Assembly (NCBI RefSeq): GCF_016086655.4
Contig: NC_052136.2
Span: forward strand, 8,990,001-9,054,000
Source: Lepeophtheirus salmonis
Taxonomy: Eukaryota; Arthropoda; Copepoda; Siphonostomatoida; Caligidae
Reading direction: 5' to 3'
Length of the DNA stretch: 64,000 nt
This document shows, in pieces, positions 1-13,489 of the stretch. The notes below the pieces were generated by a model. It did not search any database. It saw nothing but the letters and a program-made list of their open reading frames with translations, and was not told the origin of the DNA. Position numbers and translations under genes: made by a program. Every line of letters begins with the position of its first letter. Within the stretch, counting starts at the first letter, position 1.

Positions 1-226
1 GGCGTTCGCAGGAGGACGGTGGGGGCTGTAGCCCCCTTCCCCCAATGAAGGTATTTTTGAAATATTATGACTCTACTTTTGTTAAAAAACTTGGGATGAA
101 AGCCTTTTTTAAGGATTTCCTTTCTAAAAAATGGTCATTTGATCAAATTATGCAGTGAAGCAAATTCCAAACCAAGCCCCCATTCCTTTCAAAAATAATA
201 TAAATATGTAACCCTGCAAACGCCCT
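1..226. mobile_element. GC-capped inverted-repeat element, copy 1 (touches window edge)
   Basis: Starts GGCGTTCGCAGG and ends CCTGCAAACGCC (213-224), near-perfect inverted ends, with a GGGGGCTGTAGCCCCC palindrome just inside the left end and an AT-rich core. No coding capacity. It is one of seven related copies in the window. The true left end may lie outside the window. Confidence 0.6.
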
Positions 227-1563
227 GATAATGCAATATTGAATAAAATATATGTCATTCATACTATAATATGTGGTCATTAATATGTATATGATAGCCC
301 CAGGGAGTACTAAAAAGATAAATAACTATTGGTATGATTGACTTGTTTGGCTGACTACCAACTGCTTTGGAGCTTTCTTTTATTTTATTTTCAGTGGATA
401 GGTTGCAAGATACAATAAAAGTAACGACGTGGGGGATTTAGCTCATAAATTAGGTAGTTATGTCATTAGGGAGTTCAATATGTGTAGAACGTAATGGGGC
501 TACAACCAGTATTAGTTTCAATACTAGTCTAGAATGACACTGTTTAAAAGTGTCAGTACTCCGCTAAAATAAATATATATTTATATATAGCACGGAATTA
601 CCGAATAACACTAATGAATCAAAAGCTCTCAATATCATTTATCATTTAAAATCTGTGCCGCCATTTTGCAACATCTGTCAAAGGAAGAGACTCAATTATT
701 ATTTTCAAGTATATAAATATGTAAGTATGTACTGAGAATGAGAATGACAAATCTAAGATAGGTAGAGAGAGAGAGAGAGAGAGGTAGAGAAATTGTGCAA
801 ATCATTCCTTCAAAAAAGCATCTGATCCTCTCACATCTACCATTCTTTGCATTTTCTGAATATCATAATATATATATATGTACATATATCTCACAGAGGA
901 ATAGGAGTGATAAAAAGAAATTTTCACCTCATTTCACCGAATTTTTAGAAAAATTATATTCATTATATAACTTTAACAAAAAAAAAAACACATTACTTCT
1001 ACACACATACACTATAAATAAATAAGTAACAGACAAAGAAATCAAAAAATAAACTTGGGTGGAACATCTTTTAGATATAAGAGTTAAAGTATGTTTTACT
1101 GAATAATATATATTCATATATATATGTAAACATTTATTTAATATTTATCATCTATGAATAATAAATTATACAATTATCTAGATTAATTTTTTTCAGACAA
1201 AAAACATCATTTCAATATAGCGCAATGAATTTTTTACTCAGTGGGATAAATACTCATGGATTTTGTTTCATAAATACCGGTACAAAGTCGTGTTCCTCAT
1301 TTCACGTGACATTTTTCGTTAGTGAGATCCCCTGAAACAAATTTTCAAATTTTGTGTGACCTTCGGAAATTAATTAAATAATAAATAAATGCAAGATTTC
1401 CCGTAAATTGTTTGTATGTGTATAACCCTGCAAAGTCTTGGCAATTGAATCCGAGATCCTTGAGGAGAACCCCACCCTAGTGAATACCAACTCACAAAAT
1501 TGTGTATCTTCCGTTCTAACAAACATTTATACAAGTGACCGGAAGATATGCCCTATGCAGTTT
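227..1563. other. AT-rich non-coding stretch
   Basis: No gene supported. Contains an (AG)10 microsatellite at 764-783 and one copy of a dispersed repeat (GATACAATAAAAGTAACG...) at 400-431. Overlapping small open frames near 795-1117 are low-complexity and fit chance. Confidence 0.6.
764..783. repeat. (AG)10 microsatellite
   Basis: Ten uninterrupted AG dinucleotides. Confidence 0.95.
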
Positions 1564-2225
1564 TGCCCTGGGAAGTGATGCCCTCTTACATATATTATAT
1601 CATAAATGTATCCTCCACATATAATTTAAGGCCTTCCTTGACTTAAAGCCATTTGTAATTAATTATGAAATTATGGCATTTTAATACAATTTGGATGTAG
1701 TAATTCATACATTGGTTTGACTGGTGAGGGGGACACAGGTATAATAGTTATGGCAGGGCTATTCAGGGTGAAGTTAGTTCAGAGTATTCTTTTTATATTT
1801 TTAAGGTCCTTATACATTTTTTGAGACTTATACTAATTGAGTAGTTTTAGAAAAACCTTAAATTGTAAATTTAAAAATATAATTTATCTTAATTATTTTG
1901 ATGTTGTTTAATCTTACTTAGGCTTGGGGTTAAGGCCAGCAAACACAAGGTTACTATAAAATATTATTATAGAAATGACAAAAGTCAATAAGAGGGAAGT
2001 GAGGAAATGAAATACCCTTGATGCAATTATTGCAACATTCATTTTTGATACTTTCTATTTTAAAATATATTAAAATCGAATTAAATCCACTCATTTTACA
2101 CTACTGAGTACAAAAATGCATTACAAATGGCTTTAAGTGGGGGAAAACTCATTTTAAACCTTAAATTATATGTGGAAGATACCTTTATGTTGAAATATAT
2201 ATATGAGGGCGAAACTTCCTGGGGC
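1564..2225. mobile_element. Element with ~100-bp imperfect terminal inverted repeats
   Basis: The left arm (about 1564-1659) and right arm (about 2120-2225) are inverted copies. Shared blocks include ACTTAAAGCCATTTGTAAT and CCACATATAATTTAAGG, then an outer block around GCCCTGGGAAGTGATGCCCTC. The spacer of about 460 bp is AT-rich without a coding frame. The 61-codon frame at 2127-2312 lies mostly in the right arm and is not a gene. It is probably a non-autonomous foldback-like or MITE-like DNA transposon. Outer limits are approximate. Confidence 0.6.
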
Positions 2226-5200
2226 GTAAGTCCTAGAACCATTTATACAATATCAAAATTCAAACTATATTTTGTAAAAAAGATCAAATATGTCTATATC
2301 TCTACAGAATAGAGGAGAAAAAGAGAGACATTAGAGACTAGCCTAAATAGGTATACCGTTCAGATAATATGTTATATATATCTCTCTACTAGATATTTGA
2401 AAGAGGCTCGTAATTAGGAAATAAAAACATGAGTCTTCTTAATATAATTAAGCTATTAAGGTGCATGCCATCAAAATATTATACACTACTTATCTAAGTA
2501 TAGGGGTGTCATCTGGTAAGAGATGTATATCATTACAAACATTTAAGAGAAAAAGATATGATAATAACGTATGTGAGTAGAGATACCTGTCTTCATTTGT
2601 GAAGAGATTGTGTTCTATTTATTTATTTAATAGATAAATGTATTTCATTAAAAAATCCCCGTTCATTCCCTAAGAATTTATTTGATTAATTTTATATCAT
2701 TAGTTGGTACATTGTATATTATTTATAGATTATAGATGCCTATATGAATGACAGACGTAGTAACTTGTTATGGGGAGAGAAGACCCACTGAGAACTCATG
2801 TATGTAGCACATATCTACAAATTTATTCATTGAACCAATTAAAACTCATTGATAAATAATACCCCTACATACGTTATGTTACTTATTTATTGAGTATTTC
2901 TAGTAGTCTAGTAGGTGGGGAAGTCATTTGACGTTTGGGATTCTGTGTAGAAGTCCTCACATATTTACCTAGACGTATTCATAGGTACATGTCACAAGTA
3001 CACCCTTGGATGAAATAAGGGCTTTTGAGGTGTATGCATAGCCTCAATAATGAGAGAACTTCCCCTCTCCTTCAAGCACGCGATGACAATTTGCTGTGAA
3101 TATTTTTATTTTTTCAATTGACTTCATATTGACAGGGAAGGTCAATCAATTGAGTACTTATACAAACATACGCACTTATGTACTCATATGCATGAATCTC
3201 TTCTGATTAAGTTTATACAGTAATACCTCGATCTACGAATATACATACGTATTCAAGGAAGAATGTATTTTCCTTGTTTTTTATGTAGTAGTCACTTATA
3301 AAAAAAGTCGTTTTAAAGGACACTGATTAATTGCTCGTATGAATCTTCGAAATTAATGTTTGGAAAGTTAGAGAGACCGGGTTTAGTTGCAACATACCCT
3401 TTTTCTCGAACATTAAAATTTACCACAAAATTTATATTATAATTATGGCAAAGATTGTAATAAAATCAACAATTTATCTCGACTTTTCTTCAAGCTACTT
3501 ATTTTGAGAGATAAAGTAATTTTTTGAGAAGCATTATTTTTATATTAATGTAGTCACTTTTTCATTTTTTTCCCTTCAACTGACATCATTTGTATAATTT
3601 GATTCAAAACTAACTAATTGAGAAGAAATTTGAGATAATGTAACGCTCAGTATTTTAAGGGATCTGTTGCAAAGTTTTGCTATTTCCCTTGTATAGTTTA
3701 TTCTTCTTTTTCATATTTAGAGTTCACAGATGCATGAATATGTACCAGGGTGGAGCCTTGGAGAGGACTGTGAGAGTGAATTTATAAAATAAATTTTGAC
3801 ACCTTCAAGCCAAACCAAAGGCATAAAGTGTTGCAACCGTCTCTGCCCTCCCATACCAATTGTAATGTAATGGTACACATTACCTAATTAATATTCAACT
3901 TAAGGCCTTTCAGTTAGTTTTGTAATGTGAAGCACTTATCTGTATTGAGGGATGTTGCTCGTACTCTGAAACATTACTGTGGCATGTACATAGGTATATA
4001 GATCCAATGATGAGGATCTATATACTTATCTGAAAGACAGGTTCCAATGAATCAATGATTTGGGGAGTGAGTGGCAGGTCCTCATTGGAATCATGATGGC
4101 TTCATTATTTATTTATTGTGAGACGTAGAACAAGAAAAAACAAAGAAAATGAAGGGTCGTCGATAAGGAGGAAGACAAAAACTGTCTTTTTTTTTGTTGT
4201 TAGTTTGTTTGATTCCAATACTGATTATAATTAAGGGATCGAGTTACTCCTCCATTGTTTGTCGTGTGATATACACATATATACAATATATATATATATA
4301 TGTAACGAGATATCGGTGATTGTAAAATAGAACTCCAGAACTCGATGCTCATTTGTACCGGATACAGTCGAGTTAAAAATCAATTTGCACCATAAGAAAT
4401 AACATAAATAGATTAATCCAATCTCAACCATCAAGTTTTAACCTAGTGTTGCTTGTTTTATCCAAAAGAATTATGTGTTCTCTTTCTTAGAGCCCATATT
4501 TTGTCTCTAACTAAATAGCACGTAAAACTACAAAAAGTTTCAGCTTAAAGTTTGGAGGACAGCCCTAAGGAGGTTTCACAGAATGACGAGTGTAGGTGGA
4601 TACCCCTTTTTTTCTCGTATAAAAATGACTAAAATCTCGATGCAGAAATTTACTTATGCTTTGTCGTTGTGTAAGCCATAGGGCCGATTTTAGCATGAAT
4701 TCGGCCTGCAGTAAAGATAACCTTAATAATAGCTTAAAAACAGGTCAACAATAATGCTAACTAGCGGCATTTGGCGGAAAGCACGAAAACTATTTGAGTA
4801 TTTTGTTAACAAAAGGCAAAGTTTTTCTACCTAAAATATCAGGGTCGAATTTCGGGGTTCTACTGTATTGGTAGGTGCATATTCTAACAAATTATTATCG
4901 ATAACTTAATTAAGTACAGCAACTCCTTCATAACTAAAAAATAATTGGAAAAACGAACCTAAATTTCAAATGTTAGTATAATTAAAGGGGATGGGGATCT
5001 TTTTGACGTAATTTTTATTTATTTAATCAAATGCTTAATTTGATTTATAAAATTTTAGAAGCATAGCAATAGACAAAATTTGACAATTTACTTTTTTGAA
5101 CAATTTGACTCACATATTTTTAATGTAAACAAATTTTGATGTAATAAACTTCATTTTTTTTAATTGAAAGACATTTTTTCCAAAAATTGATCCAGCTAAA

Positions 5201-6229
5201 TTTAGAAAGAAAATATTTAATTTTGAAGGCATAATATAGTTAATTTCAAAATTGTGACAAAAAAAAAAGTATTGATAAAAAACGTTTTCTCTTCGATAAA
5301 TTTGATAACAGTATTTTAGTAAGGGAGATATGACACCCAACCTCTTTAGTAAGAGACTTGGTAGTTTTGAGGAATAATTGGCTAACTGTCACGACCTGAA
5401 TTTTGGACCTTTTCCTAATTATATATATATATTTTTTTTTTTTTTTTTTTTGGGGGATAGGAAGAAATGTTGCTTTAAACAATAAAGGTAACAACGTGTA
5501 AGATGTCTCTGATAAATTAGTATTTGGGAAACATGTTTTAACAAATTGTTATTAATATTTTTGGATGTTCTAATAATCATCATCATTTATACGATTTTCC
5601 TTTTCGTATAAATTATCATTTTTATATTTTGTTATCAAAGTTTCAAGGACTTGTTGATTAACAAAAATTTATTTATTTATATTTTATATTATCCATACAT
5701 ATATTTTGATCATGAGGAGATAGAGAGGACTCCCAATTATATCATCGTCGTCCAAAGGAGAAGAATCATCTGTTACTTGAATGCACATGACTTGAATATC
5801 ACTAATTAACATAACAATAATAACACTGCCTTCTCCTTCTTACGGCTCCTTTTCAAAAATAATAAATATATATGTATATATATTTATTATACCTAGGTTG
5901 TTTTTCTTCACTCCCTTTCCGATTCAAGGAAGTACCTATATACATAGTTAGGTGCCTAGTTTGAAGAAGACGAATAAGAAGATGTAGGAATTAGAATGAT
6001 GAATGTAATTTATACTGTTCCGTTTTTGAGTTAATATTTTTCTTCCCCTGCTTAAAGACCTTTTCTGGTGGGACAATAAAAATACTGACATTGGCAAAGT
6101 TTGAAACCTCTCCAGAGTCAAAGATGGGGACAATGATTGATTATATCCCTGTTTTATCTAAAATAACTAGTACTAACTTACTAAACAGTCTCCTTCCCCC
6201 TCTCAGTTTTTTTTCCTTTCATCGATCCA
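2226..6229. other. Non-coding stretch with scattered repeat ends
   Basis: No firm gene. A pogo/Tigger-like end (TA then CAGTAATACCTCGATCTACG) lies at 3218-3240, a GAGACCGGG-type repeat fragment near 3370, and a copy of the GATACAATAAAGG repeat at 5467-5498 next to a T-run. A small exon-like frame behind a strong acceptor at 3721-3792 is described under findings. The rest is AT-rich. Confidence 0.5.
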
Positions 6230-6480
6230 ATCTACTATTCAATAGTAGGGTTGTGTCCGTCTTTATTTAGGACTGAAAACTGCAATACCTCAAGGTTAAG
6301 TCTCGTGCCGGTCCAATTCAGATTTGCTTATCAGTCCTAAAAGCTTATAAAGTTAGGTCCTTGAAGACATCACTCAACTTTATTTCTTCTTTGTGTAATC
6401 AGTTCTAAGGGCCGGTCTCAAAGGCCGATAGGACTGGTTCTATGAGTATGTCTAGACCGAAATAGACTCAATAAATAAGT
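6230..6480. repeat. GGACCGAT-family dispersed palindromic repeat
   Basis: Carries CTACTATTCAATAGTAG (near-palindrome), AGTCCTAA and several GGNCCGAT/GGTCCAAT-like words in both orientations. Similar tracts occur near 37.9, 38.2, 48.2, 53.1, 56.7 and 61.1 kb. No coding frame. Confidence 0.4.
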
Positions 6481-7997
6481 ACCCGAAACTTATCTCTTAG
6501 AATGAGGTAAGGATGAAACGACTTCAACAACTGTTCTAACTATGTCATTTCAGCTGTTGTAGTTTCCATAAAAGGCACATAAGTACCATTGCTAGGACTG
6601 AAGCATTTTTTAGATCCAGTCTGAGAGAACTGCATTCTTTTTAGTTGTTGTTTTTTAGACCGATCCAATACTAAACCTAAGACCTGATAATGTTCCTTCT
6701 TTTTGTCCAAGAACCTTATATTTAACTAGGGTTAAGTTTTGATATGTTATCTTTGATAAAAAAGGGAAAATGCAAATCATTGAGCATATCATAGATCCCT
6801 TGAATGATTAAAAATAGTGTTTTAGTAATATTTCAAATGCTAAATATAAAAAGGATGATTCATATTCAGGATGGGTGTACAAATTGGCCTATAATTGCCC
6901 AAATTTGAACCTTTCTTCTTTTTCATATCTAAAATAGCATGTACCGAGCCAAAATTGTCCTGAGAGCCCTTAAGCATTGCAGAAGTCACACATCTTCCAA
7001 AAACGGGACAGCTTAACGTCCATAGTATATGTAATAAATGTGAAGCATTGTTAAATAAATTAAATACCAGCAATTGTCCATATACAATATACATACATAA
7101 AGTTATTATTTCATTTGAATCCAACGTGGTTTTGTGTTGACAGGAGTCTTCCCTCCCCCCCCTTCTCGTCTTTTGTGTGTGCTTTATGCCTCCCTTGTTG
7201 TTAATATATTACTATTATAATATAGCATTATGCTTATTTAATAATTTTTCCGTTCTGCATATTCATGTTATTCATGTAATACTTATATAGGCGCATAAAC
7301 CTTGGAGGGATGACTGTAATGAGTCTACAAAAAAAAAAAAAAAACAGTCTTGAAGAAACATCAGAAAAATCTCCAATATATCTTTTTACATAACATTTAA
7401 TAGATATATTATTTTGTACAATTATAGGCTTCATATTCACATTTCTGGGATGTTTTAAAATTACCATACAAGTTAGCTCTATTTTAAAACATTTATATGA
7501 TTTATGAAACTATATTTGACCTCAATATGGCCGCCTTTCAAATTTAATCATCATTCAATTCCTTATTTTTATTCTTGTCATGATAAACTTTTGCTACTTT
7601 AAGTACAATTTGCGGCGTCTTCAAAGGATTGATCCGAATACATTTTTGACAGAAACGGACGATGATTAATTATCCGTAGAAGAATACAAATGTTATAAAG
7701 ACTTCATTTGTAGAAAAATCCTTATTGTCTACTTCGTATATTGTGTGCTCGGTCCAAAGTTTAATATTAAGTTCCTGTATATATCCTTTCGGTCCACATG
7801 GATATTGTGATAAAAAAGTTGGAGTTTAAAAAAAAAAAAAAAAAAAACCTTTTAAATTTCAAATTTAAAGTCAAATGGTATGAAAATATGTATACTCAAT
7901 GTTCAATTAACCGTTGTGTTAAAATATTGCAAATTTTAATTGCAACTTTAAGATGCTTGAAGTTTGTTCAAAGTATGTATATTAAGAACACCTGTAC
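6481..7997. other. AT-rich non-coding stretch
   Basis: No gene supported. A 94-codon minus-strand frame (6840-7124) has no recognisable domain. A polyA/T run lies at 7328-7344 and a poly-A run at 7829-7847. Confidence 0.5.
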
Positions 7998-8291
7998 ATG
8001 GGGATGCGCGGATTATATATTGTTATATATTGTGGGAGGGGGGAGGTGGCTTGTTTTTTGGATTTCATTTTAGAAAAAATATCTAAAATCCATAGCTATT
8101 CACATAAAAAAAAAATTTTTTGAAAAAAATATCTAAAATCTACTACTATTCTCAAAAAATTAAGCTTTTTAGAAAAAAAATATCCTTAATCCATAGATAT
8201 TCCTAACAAATTAAATTTTTTAGAAAAAAAAAAAATCAAAAAAATACATCTGTTTACAAAATATTTTTTTTTTCGGAAACAGACGCCCTGT
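7998..8291. mobile_element. GC-capped inverted-repeat element, copy 2 (degenerate)
   Basis: Left portion GGATGCGCGG then GGGAGGGGGGAGGTGGC; right end CAGACGCCCTG. The core is made of repeated TCTAAAATCCATAGCTATTC-like units between A/T runs, the same inner pattern seen in the copies at 30, 36, 55 and 61 kb. Confidence 0.45.
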
Positions 8292-11200
8292 TAAAGTTCC
8301 TGTGACCCAAGATATAAACGTTTTTTTGCCGTTGTTGTCAAGATCAAACCCAAAATAACAGGGATATGAAAGGAAGAGAGAATATAAAGAACCATTATTT
8401 TTTTTGTCTCAATCACTCAAAGTCTTGATTTAGGATTTGTTTTTCTCTGATTTTCATTGCATTAGTTTTTTATATACCAGATTATTAATTAAACCAATAA
8501 ATAAGGGAAACCGGGGTTTTTTACCCGCATCTGTGTTCAGTGTGGATCATAATTTTTAAATTCTGAATTAAAGTTCGATAAATCTTTCGACTACTTTTAT
8601 TATTTTACCCCTATTTTTAAAAATTGACATGGAACAAACGGTGTAAAAATAGTTCATTTTGACACACACATGGTCTTTTTTAGAAGTTTGAAATAGGAGG
8701 CATTGTGCCTAAAACGGTGAGAAATGACTTATATGTATTTTGTCAATAAGGTTATTTATATTTACCTAGTAGAAATTGTGTTATAAAAATACCCCTAAAA
8801 TTGGGCACTAATATTTATTTAAGTAAATATGTGTTGGTATATTTTTAACTCAATTTTCAGATTTCACTTCTTTTGAATTCGTTAACTTCTAAAATTTTAT
8901 CTAATTCGACTAACGGAAAATAATTTTTTGATCAAAATATTAAAATATAATAATGTATTTTTTTTTACAATATATTTCATTTTCATTTATAATTATAAAA
9001 ATTCAGATCAACTTAACTTTTAAACAATATCATCGACTAACATTTATTACTCATTTCAATCCATATTTGAGATGTAACGATACCAAATCAATAAGTATTT
9101 ACAAGCAGTTTTTCTAATTCTTCTTTGTTTTTGTAAAATACATGTTATTTAAGTCAAAATTATCAACTCAAGCTCTATTGAATAATAAATACTAGTCTAT
9201 ATCAATTTAACTGAAATTAAATTTAATGCAAGAATTTGTTATTTTAAATACTTTTTAAAAATATTAGAGCATATATTTTTTATCTGTACGGATTTAAAAG
9301 AGCTCCTCCCCTGGGGTAATTCACGGTTAGTTCCTGCTCAGATTGGGTAAAGTTATACTGTGTTGAAGGGCTTTCAAATTTTAAACTTTCGTGAGAATTG
9401 GGATCTTATGCACTTTAATACATAAACAAAAGAAACCCATTTTTCAGAGAGGAAAATGGTGTGAACATCTTGCCAAATGCATGAGACTTGATTTTTGAAA
9501 AGGCTTTAAAGACCAAATGGATCGGTCATTTCCCTGTTTTACGACTCAAAATAACAACAATAAATGTGATTTTACACCAATAACATTTCAATACCTGAAT
9601 TTTGTTATTCAGGTCTATTATTATTGTACTTCCTATTTGTTAAAATAAAAATTGAAGAAAAATAATTTTATTCAGGACTCCTAGGCTTGTTATTTATATG
9701 AGGATATACTATAATTCTCACATCCGTCCATTAGTTGACCATTTGAAATAAATAGAATATTTTTTTATTGCTTTATAATGTTTATAAAAAAATATGCATT
9801 TATTTTCGTTAAAATCCACGGTATTGAGTTAATTCCAATACCTCAAAAACGCCCGATTCTTACCCATTCATATATACATATATCCCAGCTTCTCTCCCAT
9901 TCAAAATCTATTAATAAAAACCTAGTTACAACAACTTGTGAACTTTTTTTTACTAGATACATGATTGATTTTTGTTGAAACTACGGATTGAAAAACTGAA
10001 ATACAAGAACAACCGACTCGGGTATCCCGGACATCTTTAATGTATATGTATGTAAGACATTATTGACTTGCAATGATGGAATCCCTGAGTGGAATATCAG
10101 CTTCATCTCTAAAGAATGTGACCTCATTAGATAAACACAATGAGTATAAACTATACATATGTAAAATGCCTCTTTACGAATTCCATTCCTCCATTGTTGT
10201 GTACTAATGATCGTCATCATCAACATGATTGCCTACCTATCCTCAAATAGCAAATCATATAATGAGCCCCAATTTGTCATTTCATATAAAACAAAACACA
10301 AAATGAAAAAAGAAATATTCTTCAATATCTCGTACTGTAATGAGTAATAATAGACCTTTGTCTTTACATGTTGCTAAACAACAAGTTAACACGCTATAAA
10401 CTTTATGACAGGTCATATGTAGATACCTAAAACAAATAAGTGAGCAAGCAAGTAAGCAACGTGTGCATGACCTTACTACATTATACTATCTTCAACAATT
10501 GCCTCTTACTTGAATGTTTTATTTATTGTTAACTTTCATTTTATGTTTTTGAACCCAAGGAATTCACATATTATTTTTCCGTTTTATTTTTTAAGAATAT
10601 TCCATATATCTATATGTTTATTAATATGGGTTCACCCAAAAGAAAAAAGAAAAAAAACTTGGTTTTTTAATCATAATTTTCTCCTTTTACCCAAAAACAG
10701 AATTTATTATGATTACTTACGATATGTGTGTGTGTGTAAGAGTGTGAAAAGTCACAGGTTGTTTCAAATCCATTGTTCAACGTTCCATATGTTCCACTTA
10801 GTTGATTGTTTATGAAGTTACCGACTTGTTCGAGTGGACTTGCAATGAAGAACTCTCTAAACCTTTCAACTCTTTTAGTTAGTAATATACACTGGACATA
10901 AAATGGCCCTCTTGATAAAAATAGGAGTTGACCCATTACTTCCAACTATTGAATCGAACTTTGATTGTACTATTGTAAATTTTTGCGTTTGTTTAATTAA
11001 TGATTAATTAGTTTCAAAATAATCCAACTTTGTATTAGCTTTTGTGCTGAATTTAAAATCGTAGAAATACACCCAAAATGCTTTGTTTGAACCTTTGTTA
11101 GATATGTATATACAGACAGGACATATCTTTCAATGTATTTTTGAGTTCAATTTGAATATATCCTCTTAATTCCTTAGACTTATATTTTAAACATTGAAAC

Positions 11201-12837
11201 TTGATGCATTTTTCTAATTCTTTGAATGATTAATTATAAAATCTAACTCTGCCATATACATAATCAAGTAAAATTAACTTAATTTAACATTTACGACTGA
11301 CCGATTTGAATAGCTTTGTCGAACTTCTTATTTTTATATATATATAAAAAAAACATATGATTTGATATGTTAATTATTATATTTATGTGGTACTTTTTTT
11401 GATTCTACGCATGTACAATTTTCTTGAAGAGGGCCATCCATCCCTTAAGGGCGGGTTGGATAGAAAGAAAAAAATATTCTTGAGGAGTTATTAAAAAAAT
11501 AAAATATAAACAACAGACGTTTGTAGTGACTAGCTATATAACTGAAAAATAACAAAAAATTAATTCCCCCTATATAAAACAATTTTAACGAGTGAGCCAC
11601 TGCTACCAGATGGTTTCATCTAGATTTTTATATATACATATATAAATAAAAAATTATGTTCTAAGAAAAACAATAATAAAAACAAGAAGATACTCATAAG
11701 AAAGTGACATGTAAATAAATACCTAGCTTGGCAAGTCAGGAAAAGAAGAAACGAAATGGTAGTTAAATAATTTCTTATTTTTTGTTTTGTTTATGAAGAA
11801 AAGTTTCTTAGAAGGGAACGTTTATATACTTATGGTATATGTAGGTATATATATATATATACATTTATTAAGATTTATTAAGAAACCCCCCTCTCAAAGA
11901 TACTTCTACGCGTTTCTTCATCTCTCTTTGTTTTCTTATTTTTATGGCTATCGTATCCCAGAACACGACTTTTTTTGGTGTTTTTTTTTGAATATTTCTT
12001 TTCATCTACAAATCTAATAACTGAAATTTGATCTACTTCCTTTTTTTTCTTCTTCTTAAAAAGAAGAAGACAGAAACTAACAGCACATAGCTCCACCTAT
12101 GAACAACCCTTCTACCTCTTTTCAGTAAGCTCAACACTTTGCCAATTAGATACAAAGATGTAAATGGAATTTAAAGACCCTCTTAAAGTCAAAGAATGTT
12201 CATAATATGTTTTAGATGTATGCAATTAAAATATGTGTCTTTGTATATTACAGTCACATATTTTTGAGGTAATGATAGATGGGAAGAATGGGTGCAGGGC
12301 GTGACTAGAATTTTTCTTTTGTCTTTTTGACAGTTTTAAAAGACTGTTTTTATATATATATATCGAATTTGACAATTAAAATATAAGAAAAGTGAGAAAA
12401 GACAAAGTTTGACAACACTTTTGAAACTTTTTTTTGAAATGATAACTTTATTGATGATTTGGACAAAAAAAAATGATTCTAAAGAAAGACGCCATTTTGA
12501 ATACAGAAAATTGTTGCAGTAATAAAAAATTATTGATAACAAGTTTATAGTCGAGGGATATGAAACCCTCCTCTTTTCAGTTGTCAAAGATATGAAGTTG
12601 TGTAGATTGCTTTCAAAAGAGATTGTTTTCACTAATGTCGCGAATTGCATTATAATTCAAGGTCACCCCATTTTGGCGCTATGTAGTTAATATTTTTATC
12701 AAATAAAATGAATAAATTTCAAAGAAATCTTGATGTGACTTCATCAAATGGCTTTTAAAATGAAAAAAAAAAAAAAAAAAGACTTCATACTTCTATTGAA
12801 TACCAATTGATACCAAAGAATGATAAATATTAATATT
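8292..12837. other. AT-rich non-coding stretch
   Basis: About 4.5 kb with no supported gene. There is a short TG repeat at 10724-10737, a GCAAGTAAGCAA-type repeat near 10443, several TA runs, and a poly-A run just before 12780. A 40-codon plus frame at 10012-10134 looks protein-like but has no good splice acceptor (see rejected). Confidence 0.5.
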
Positions 12838-13020
12838 TGAATTAAATGCAATTAGTAAGGTGTGGATTTTTACTATTAATTAATTATTATTATTGATGAA
12901 TTAATTCTAATAAATGTAGGATAATAGTAGAAAAATATTTGATCCTTGCAAATGTAATAAATAATTTATTGGCAACACCTTACTTTTTGATAATTTACAA
13001 TTATCATATTTATTGCATTC
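12838..13020. mobile_element. Small inverted-repeat element (MITE-like)
   Basis: AGTAAGGTGT near 12855 is repeated in inverted form as ACACCTTACT near 12977. The flanking TTAAATGCAA and TTATTGCATT also mirror each other. The interior is almost pure A/T. About 180 bp, no coding frame. Confidence 0.4.
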
Positions 13021-13254
13021 CAAAAAAAGGGCATGTGACCTAATTATTTATAGTCGATTTTAGAGGGAGGTATGATAAATCTTTTGAAATTAGTCAAATT
13101 TAAGGTTAAAATTTGATTTTTGTTTATTATATTACAATTATAATTTTTTAATAAAAAAAAAAATTATAATCTTTTTTTATATTTTACTCTTACAGAAAAT
13201 CCCCATTTTCACTTATACTAAATTAGAGAGACCAAATGTTCTGTTTTGGGCTAG

Positions 13255-13367
13255 CATGTCCTCTTTTTACATCCTGAAAATGCACTTAACCCATAAAAAC
13301 AGGACATTTCATGAATTTATAAGAAATTTCCCGGGACTTCTGGACAGGATGTAAAAAGAGAACACGT
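13255..13367. repeat. Inverted repeat around a 71-bp loop
   Basis: CCTCTTTTTACATCCT (left arm 13255-13275) faces AGGATGTAAAAAGAGAAC (right arm 13347-13367), matching at about 19 of 21 positions. A related single arm with TTTTTTACATCCTGTCC lies near 25425-25450, so this is a dispersed repeat. Confidence 0.55.
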
Positions 13368-13489
13368 CTGTTAAGTAAGTATGGCTGGGTACCCAACATA
13401 TAGCAACAAACATTTTTTATTTATTTATAAATTACAGTTTCTAGTCCTCCACTTTTAGCATACATATTTTAGATTATGATATATGTATA

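Noticed and set aside
5431..5453. Long homopolymer and TA runs (also 4287, 7330, 12766, 22132, 23617, 49651)
   Set aside because: Ordinary microsatellite slippage in AT-rich DNA; no function inferred.
6840..7124. Minus-strand frame containing GNYRPI, reminiscent of reverse transcriptase
   Set aside because: No other reverse-transcriptase motif (no YADD, no fingers region); a six-residue match is not evidence.
10012..10134. 40-codon frame TDSGIPDIFNVYVCK... with three Cys
   Set aside because: Looks protein-like, but the only acceptor (TACAAG at 10007) lacks a pyrimidine tract and its phase does not join the upstream frame at 9778.
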